DNA of 12,002 bases from Planctomycetota bacterium. Lineage in GTDB: Bacteria > Planctomycetota > UBA11346. The notes beneath the pieces were generated by a model that did not search any database, was not told where the DNA came from, and worked only from the letters and a program-made list of their open reading frames with translations. How positions within the stretch are numbered: position 1 is the first letter of the stretch; every line of letters begins with the position of its first letter. The stretch covers positions 1 through 12,002 of the forward strand of contig JACDEC010000043.1 in assembly GCA_013816645.1 (NCBI GenBank). The letters run 5' to 3'. The position numbers and the translations under genes were made by a program. Of this stretch, positions 7,051-12,002 are shown in pieces.

Positions 7051-9357
7051 ATGGCGGTAGCGCTCGCCGCCGCCGGCGCAGTCCGCACACTCGTCAGCAT
7101 GAGCGCAGCCCCCCTGCACCTCGCAACCATCGCCGCCTGGCTCATCGCTGGGCACCTTGGCGGGACCGAGACTCCACCGCGAACCGATGCCGTCCCGCCG
7201 ACCTCGGCCGCGCAGCCCGCTGCCGCACACCACCGCCGGTTGGCGCGCAGCAGCAGCCCCTACCTCCAACAGCACGCCGACAATCCGGTCGACTGGTACG
7301 AGTGGGGCGATGAAGCCTTCGCCGCGGCCAAGCAGCAGGGCAAGCCGATCTTCCTGTCGATCGGCTATTCGACCTGCCACTGGTGCCATGTGATGGCGCG
7401 CGAGAGCTTCTGCGACCCCGCGATCGCCGCCCTGCTGAACAAACGCTTCATCAGCATCAAAGTCGATCGCGAGCAGCGCCCCGATGTCGACCGCGTGTAC
7501 ATGGACTATGTCCAAGCCAGCCTCGGCCGCGGCGGCTAGCCGCTCAGCGTCTGGTTGACCCCGGAACTCAAGCCGTTCCTGGGTGGCACCTATTTCCCAC
7601 CGGTCGATCAGGACGGGCAGTCCGGACTGGTCAGCGTCCTGCGCCAGATCGACGATCTCTGGCGCACCCGGCGCGCTGATCTCGAACAGCAAGGCGAACA
7701 GGCCCTGGCCGCCTTGCGCGCCCAGTCGGCTCCAGCACCAGCGCCAGACGGCACCGAGCCCCCCAGCGCCGGCCACCTGTGCAGAGAACTGATCGCCGCC
7801 TGCGCCGCGCGCTTCGATGCGCAGCGCGGCGGCTTCGGTGATGGCCCCAAGTTCCCGCGTCCCGCCGCGCTCGACGCGCTGCTCGCCGCGCATCGCCGCG
7901 ATCCCGCCAGCGATGACGGACGTCGCGCCTTGGCGATGGTGCTCGGCACGCTCCGGGCGATGGCGCGCGGCGGTATCCACGATCACCTCGGGGGCGGCTT
8001 CCATCGCTACAGCGTCGACGGCGCCTGGCGGGTCCCGCACTTCGAGAAGATGCTCTACGACCAGGGCCAGCTCGCGGTCACCCTGAGCGAGGCCTACCGC
8101 CTGACCGGCGATCCCGAACTGGCGGCGGTGTTGCGCCGGCTCTGCGACTACGTGATCCGCGACCTCAGCGACCCCGCCGGGGGCTTCCACGCCGCCGAGG
8201 ACGCGGACAGCCTGCTCGACGCGGACGGCGATGCGCACGCGGAAGGCGCCTGGTACGTGTGGAGCGACGCCGAGATCGGGGCTGCGTTGACTGCCGACGA
8301 GGCCGCCGTGGTCCGCCGCCGCTTCGCCATCACCCCGGCGGGCAACGTCCGCGCCGAACTCGATCCGCGCGGAGCACTGCGCGGGCGCAACGTGCTGGAC
8401 ATCGCCGAGGATGCCGCCGACATCGCCCGCGCGCTCGGAACCGAGGCGGGCACGGTGGAGACGCTACTCGACGCAGCGACGACCAAGCTGACCGCGGCGC
8501 GTTCCGCCCGCCCGCGACCGCACCGCGACGACAAGATCATCACCGCCTGGAATGGCTTGATGATCCATGGCCTGGCGCGAGCAGCGCAGGCGCTCGACGA
8601 GCCGCGCTACGCCGCAGCGGCGAGCAGGGCGGCGAGCTTCCTGCGCGATCAGCTCTTCGACGAGGCCACCGGCACCCTGTTCCGGACCTGGCGGCGCGGG
8701 CAGCGCGACGGCACGCAGGCCATGGCGACCGACCACGCCTACCTCGCGCAGGGACTGGTCGCGCTCGCCGAAACCACCGGCGAGAGCCGCTGGTTCGCTT
8801 GGGCCAACGCGCTGCTCACCAGGCTGGACCGCGATTTCAGCGATCCCGACGGCGGCTGGTTCGATACCGACGGGCGCGATCCCAGCGTGCTGCTGCGCCA
8901 GCGCGAAGACTACGATGGCGCCGAGCCGTCGGCCTCCGCGGTGGCGTTGGATGCCGGCATCCGCCTGGCCGAAGTCTTCGATGACCACGCACGACGCAAA
9001 GGCCTGCTGGTCATCGGCACGGCGCTGAGCCGGCGGGCAGCGTCCGCGCCGACCGGCATGCCGGCGGCGCTCGCGGCGGTCATGTTGCTCGAGCGACCAT
9101 TGCGGCGCATCGTCATCACCGGAACGGCCGCCAGCGCCAGCGCGCTGCTGCGCATCGCCCAGCGCTCGCCGCCCGAACGGGTGATCATCCTGCTCGACGG
9201 ACCAGCCAGGGCACTGCTCGCGGTCGATCAGCCATTCCTGGCCGCGATGCCGCTTCCCGAGGCGCCAGCCACGGCTTTCGTGTGCACGGGCACCTCGTGC
9301 CAGCTGCCGACCACCGACCCCGCAGCACTGGGCGATAGACTCAGCACCGCGCGCTGA
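7051..9357 (+). pseudogene. YyaL/SSP411-type thioredoxin-domain protein with in-frame amber codon
   Basis: One frame runs from ATG 7051 to TGA 9355-9357 (768 sense codons if the interruption is read through) and is broken only by TAG at 7537-7539 (codon 163). Both halves match the DUF255 family (YyaL in Bacillus, SSP411/SPATA20 in animals): RLARSSSPYL at the domain start, CHWC redox motif (109-112) in STCHWCHVM, then PLSVWLTPELKPFLGGTYFPP directly after the TAG. The rest is the alpha-barrel part, with GGFGDGPKFPRP (260-271), HDHLGGGFHRYS (310-321), PHFEKMLYDQ (329-338) and AWNGLMIHG near codon 500. Family members have GGWP where this has GG-stop-P, so a single TGG to TAG change explains it. 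A hydrophobic N-terminal stretch precedes the domain (start at 7051 or 7099), suggesting export or anchoring. The family is presumed redox or glycoside-related; its function is not established. The downstream part keeps family motifs without further lesions, so the change is recent, an error, or tolerated by readthrough. Confidence 0.9.
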
Positions 9358-9478
9358 CCAGGAGCATAAACTGCCATTCGTGTGCCATCATCGGTGCCCT
9401 CAACTTGCGATTGTTGCGGTCGTTGCATGCGTCGAGTTTCGGGTATCGCAGGCCCATTTCGCTCGCTGAAACGACCAC

Positions 9479-9498
9479 GCAGATGCCAAAGCATCTGC
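9479..9498. repeat. Perfect 8-bp hairpin in the spacer
   Basis: GCAGATGC (9479-9486) and GCATCTGC (9491-9498) form a perfect 8-bp stem around the 4-nt loop CAAA, about 120 bp after the preceding stop. Neither strand has a long T-run after it, so it could be a weak terminator, an RNA-stabilising stem, or a binding site for a dimeric protein. Confidence 0.5.
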
Positions 9499-9721
9499 CT
9501 AGCACATCGGCGGGCGCATCAGCAAACCCAGTAGATAGCGGTGTTTGCCGCGCCATAGCACAGATGGTGCCGAATGCCGGGGCGTGCTCTCCCCATGCGC
9601 TGCGAAATATGCACAAGATCCGCGTGGTATTGATACACGCGCAGGCCCGTGGACGCGTGACGCTGATTTGCCGACTCGACTGATCGTCGACGCACTACCG
9701 TGCGCGGTGCTTTCCAACTCC

Positions 9722-9727
9722 AGGGGA
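9722..9727 (+). promoter_or_regulatory. Ribosome binding site of the right-edge gene
   Basis: AGGGGA precedes the ATG at 9735, with eight bases between AGGGG and the start codon. It is the clearest Shine-Dalgarno in the window and fixes the start in front of a signal peptide. Confidence 0.65.
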
Positions 9728-9734
9728 AAACATC

Positions 9735-12002
9735 ATGCGCCTGCACTCCCAGCATTCCCTGCACTGCCTGCATTCCCTGCAATGCGCGATCATCCTCCTC
9801 ACGAGCGCTTCGCTCGCGCGCGCCGACGAGTTCCTCAACGCGATCGCGGCCGCGCCGGTGATCGACGAGGTCAACCTCGCGCTCGGCGATCCCGGCCACC
9901 GCTTCGTGCAGTCACCAGCGGGATGCAGCACGGTGCAGACCGTGGCCGGCGTGGCGGCGCGGGTCATCCCGCCGACCACCAGCTACGGCTACGTCGCGGT
10001 GCGGCTCGGCGAGAGCAAGGGCCTGATCGCCGGCGCGACCTACGTCCTCGAGGTCGACGTCGTCGAGGACCAACCACGTTCGTTCTTCCTGCTCAACCGC
10101 GGCGATGATACCGCCCGCGGCATCGCCTGCGGAGCCAGCCTGCCCGACAGCATGTACCAGTACACCGACTGCAATCCCGAGGTGCTCGACACCCCGCTGG
10201 CCAACGGCGTGCGCACCTGGCGCAGCGTGTTCACCCTGAATGAGCGCAGCTTCGACCTGGACTCGCCGCGTAATCCCGCTTGGCGTCCGCTGACCCCGGC
10301 CAACGGCTTCCGCGTGGTGATCGCCCAGCCCGAGCGCCGCCGCTTCGTCGGCAGCGCCGGCGCCGCGGTGTCGGCGATCCGTCTGCGCAAGATCGCCGAT
10401 CCGGCGACCCTGCGCCTGACGATCAACCGGCCTCCCAAGGAGCTGGGCTGGCGTCAGGCGTTCTGGCGCGAGGAGATGGCAGACGGTGCGATGTCGCCCG
10501 CCGACAACCAGCAACGTGCCTTCGCCAACCGGATCGATTGGTACGCCGCCAAGATCCGCCTGATGAAGACCCTCGGCCTGAGCGCGTTCGGCAAGGACCT
10601 GCTCGAGTTCGGGCATAACCAGGGCTGGGACAGCGCCACCACCTACGGCTACGATTGGGTCAACGTCAGCGGGTACTCGACGTTGTGGGGAGACCTGCTG
10701 ACCCTCGCCGGCCAGCAGGGCGTCGCCCTGCTGCCCTACTACGAATACGCCGGATCGGTCGGCAAGACCGGCCTGGGCCCGCAACGGCGCGCAAAACCGC
10801 TGCGCTTCGATCCCGCCAATGCCGCCGCGACCCAGGATTACACCCAGGTCTCGTGGTCCGAGATCAACAATGCCGATCTCACCGATCCCGATACCCGCGT
10901 AGATTTCGCCAAGATGCTCGACTGCACCATCCGCCAGCAGCTGGGGAAGGCCGAGATCCTCGGGGTCTGGCTGCGTCCGCGCCCGGCGCAGATGCCGGTC
11001 AGCTTCTCGGACGCGACCATGGCGCGCTTCGCCGCCGGCACCGGCAACACCTGGGTCACGCGCGAACGCCTGCGCTCGGACGCGACCCTGCGCGGTCAGT
11101 ACCTGGCATGGTGGAACCTACAGCGCCGCGCCTTCCTGGTCGACGTCCGCGATCGCCTGCGTGGCTATGGATTGTCGGCGGCTCAGGTGCTGTTCACCGT
11201 CGCCGCCGACGAATCGTCGCCGGCCTTGACTGGCGATCCGATCGTCGCCGAGAGCAACCCCGACCGCTGGCGCGCGCTGATCAACAGCCCCGAGCACAAT
11301 CGATGGCGCCCGGTGATGACCCTCGCCGAAGCGACTGCCGACACCCGCTACTACAACCGGGTCACCGGACCCACCCCGAACATGGGGGGATGGGAATGGC
11401 AACACGGCGTGCCCGCTCCCGATCCGGCGAATTATGCGTCGCTCGATGCCATCGCCATGACCTATCCCTACAACCGCCGCTACACCGTGAGCGTGGCCAG
11501 CGGCATGAACGCCTTCCGCACCACCAACGGCCTGGCGATGATCCGCCACTTCCCGCTCAACGAAGACACCATCCCCGCGGCCAGCGGACTCGGCTACGCC
11601 TGCGCGGACATGGAACTGGCTGGGCCGAGCTGCGTACTCAACGACGTCATCGCCGTCGCCAACGGCGACCCGCGCTGGCTCGGCATGCTCACCGGCCGTT
11701 CGCTGGCCACCGGCTATCCCCAGCACGTGCGCGCGTTCTATGCCGCCTTCCTCGCCCTGCCCGCGCGGCCCAGCCAGCGGCTGAGCGGCGCGACCACTGC
11801 ACCGGGCGTGGTCGTCCGCTCGATCGATGGCGGCGCGCACGGCACCTGGCTGGCCATCGCCAACACCACGACCGCCGCGGCCAACGCCATCACCATCACC
11901 ATGCCGGTCGCCGGCACGGTCACCGATTGCGCCAACGGCGCGGTCCTGCCGAGCAACGGCACCAGCCTGGTCATCAGCCTCGCCCCGGCCTCGCTGCGCG
12001 CC
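9735..12002 (+). CDS. Large secreted protein, possible barrel-type glycoside hydrolase (3' end beyond window)
   Basis: From ATG 9735 there are 756 codons without a stop to the right edge. A signal peptide is visible: an unusual His/Cys-rich n-region, hydrophobic core CAIILLTSAS (17-26) and likely cleavage after ARA (28-30). Residues about 31-225 look like a beta-sandwich, such as a carbohydrate-binding module. Residues about 260-680 alternate predicted helices and short hydrophobic strands in the manner of a (beta/alpha)8 barrel: LLTLAGQQGVALLPYYEYAG (321-340), ILGVWLRPRP (408-417), PVSFSDATMARFA (421-433), VLFTVAADESSP (485-496), LAMIRHFPLNED (600-611). Acidic residues at strand ends (Glu337, Asp492, Glu493) are candidate catalytic groups. 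The end (about 690-756, with GTWLAIAN at 703-710) resembles the C-terminal beta-sandwich of many glycoside hydrolases. I do not recognise the family; the hydrolase reading is inferred from shape and context with the upstream beta-helix protein. Confidence 0.85.
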   Translation, partial: MRLHSQHSLHCLHSLQCAIILLTSASLARADEFLNAIAAAPVIDEVNLALGDPGHRFVQSPAGCSTVQTVAGVAARVIPPTTSYGYVAVRLGESKGLIAGATYVLEVDVVEDQPRSFFLLNRGDDTARGIACGASLPDSMYQYTDCNPEVLDTPLANGVRTWRSVFTLNERSFDLDSPRNPAWRPLTPANGFRVVIAQPERRRFVGSAGAAVSAIRLRKIADPATLRLTINRPPKELGWRQAFWREEMADGAMSPADNQQRAFANRIDWYAAKIRLMKTLGLSAFGKDLLEFGHNQGWDSATTYGYDWVNVSGYSTLWGDLLTLAGQQGVALLPYYEYAGSVGKTGLGPQRRAKPLRFDPANAAATQDYTQVSWSEINNADLTDPDTRVDFAKMLDCTIRQQLGKAEILGVWLRPRPAQMPVSFSDATMARFAAGTGNTWVTRERLRSDATLRGQYLAWWNLQRRAFLVDVRDRLRGYGLSAAQVLFTVAADESSPALTGDPIVAESNPDRWRALINSPEHNRWRPVMTLAEATADTRYYNRVTGPTPNMGGWEWQHGVPAPDPANYASLDAIAMTYPYNRRYTVSVASGMNAFRTTNGLAMIRHFPLNEDTIPAASGLGYACADMELAGPSCVLNDVIAVANGDPRWLGMLTGRSLATGYPQHVRAFYAAFLALPARPSQRLSGATTAPGVVVRSIDGGAHGTWLAIANTTTAAANAITITMPVAGTVTDCANGAVLPSNGTSLVISLAPASLRA
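9741..9781 (+). repeat. Short imperfect 18-bp tandem repeat in the signal-peptide coding region
   Basis: GCATTCCCTGCA occurs at 9752-9763 and again at 9770-9781, an 18-bp period, with a partial match just upstream (GCACTCCC at 9743-9750). It encodes the His-Ser-Leu-rich start of the right-edge protein. Confidence 0.6.

Larger units (their letters stand above)
9358..9734. other. 377-bp spacer of lower GC without a recognisable gene
   Basis: A hand count over 9361-9720 gives about 59% GC, well below the neighbouring coding DNA (77% for 8161-8220). Short open frames occur on both strands (for example 9405-9683 plus and 9341-9616 minus), but none has a recognisable motif, good start context or a signal peptide. 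It contains a perfect hairpin at 9479-9498 and ends with the ribosome binding site of the next gene. It probably holds the 3' end of the thioredoxin-domain transcript and the promoter of the right-edge gene. Confidence 0.6.

Noticed and set aside
6859..8238. Minus-strand open frame of 459 codons
   Set aside because: It spans the end of the beta-helix gene, the spacer and much of the thioredoxin-domain gene, and has no recognisable motif; it is an antisense shadow.
7555..9357. Separate gene starting at TTG 7555 after the amber codon
   Set aside because: The family match is continuous across the TAG in the same frame, and a start here would remove the thioredoxin CxxC half; I see no ribosome binding site tied to it.
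9405..9683. Small plus-strand open frame of 92 codons in the spacer
   Set aside because: No motif, ribosome binding site or signal peptide is apparent, and overlapping open frames exist on the other strand; I cannot support it as a gene.

Overview
The window looks like a piece of a high-GC genome from the Planctomycetota or a relative in the PVC superphylum. I infer this from the gene content: a transmembrane Ser/Thr kinase with the DWG (not DFG) motif and an extracytoplasmic lectin-like domain, large secreted proteins built from beta-helix, Ig-like, PA14 and DUF1349-type modules, a secreted WPPNH-type domain protein, and weak Shine-Dalgarno signals. No rRNA, tRNA, CRISPR array, insertion sequence or phage gene is visible, and nothing points to a recently acquired island.

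Layout. Positions 1-2062 (minus) hold a kinase gene whose 3' end lies beyond the left edge. Positions 2347-2958 (minus) encode a small cysteine-rich secreted protein. A 285-bp divergent spacer follows, and everything after it reads on the plus strand. An archaemetzincin-type zinc metalloprotease with a signal peptide (3244-4130) is broken by a one-base frameshift near 3650-3665. A secreted modular beta-helix protein (4340-7027) is intact. A YyaL/SSP411-type thioredoxin-domain protein (7051-9357) follows 23 bp later and has an in-frame amber codon exactly where its family has a conserved Trp. A 377-bp spacer of lower GC then leads to a secreted protein of at least 756 residues (9735 to the right edge) that resembles a barrel-type glycoside hydrolase but that I do not recognise.

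How the genes fit together. Four of the six products carry clear export signals and a fifth (the thioredoxin-domain protein) has a signal-like N-terminus, so the theme is the cell envelope and outside, with probable polysaccharide binding or breakdown by the beta-helix protein and the right-edge protein. The kinase would sense from the periplasmic side and signal inward; no substrate is visible. The beta-helix and thioredoxin-domain genes may share a transcript. I see no sign of a defence or mobile system.

The points most worth a second look are the two apparent lesions (frameshift and amber codon) in otherwise well-conserved genes about 3.9 kb apart, and the unrecognised right-edge protein. 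The long open frames antisense to the real genes are by-products of high GC at third codon positions.
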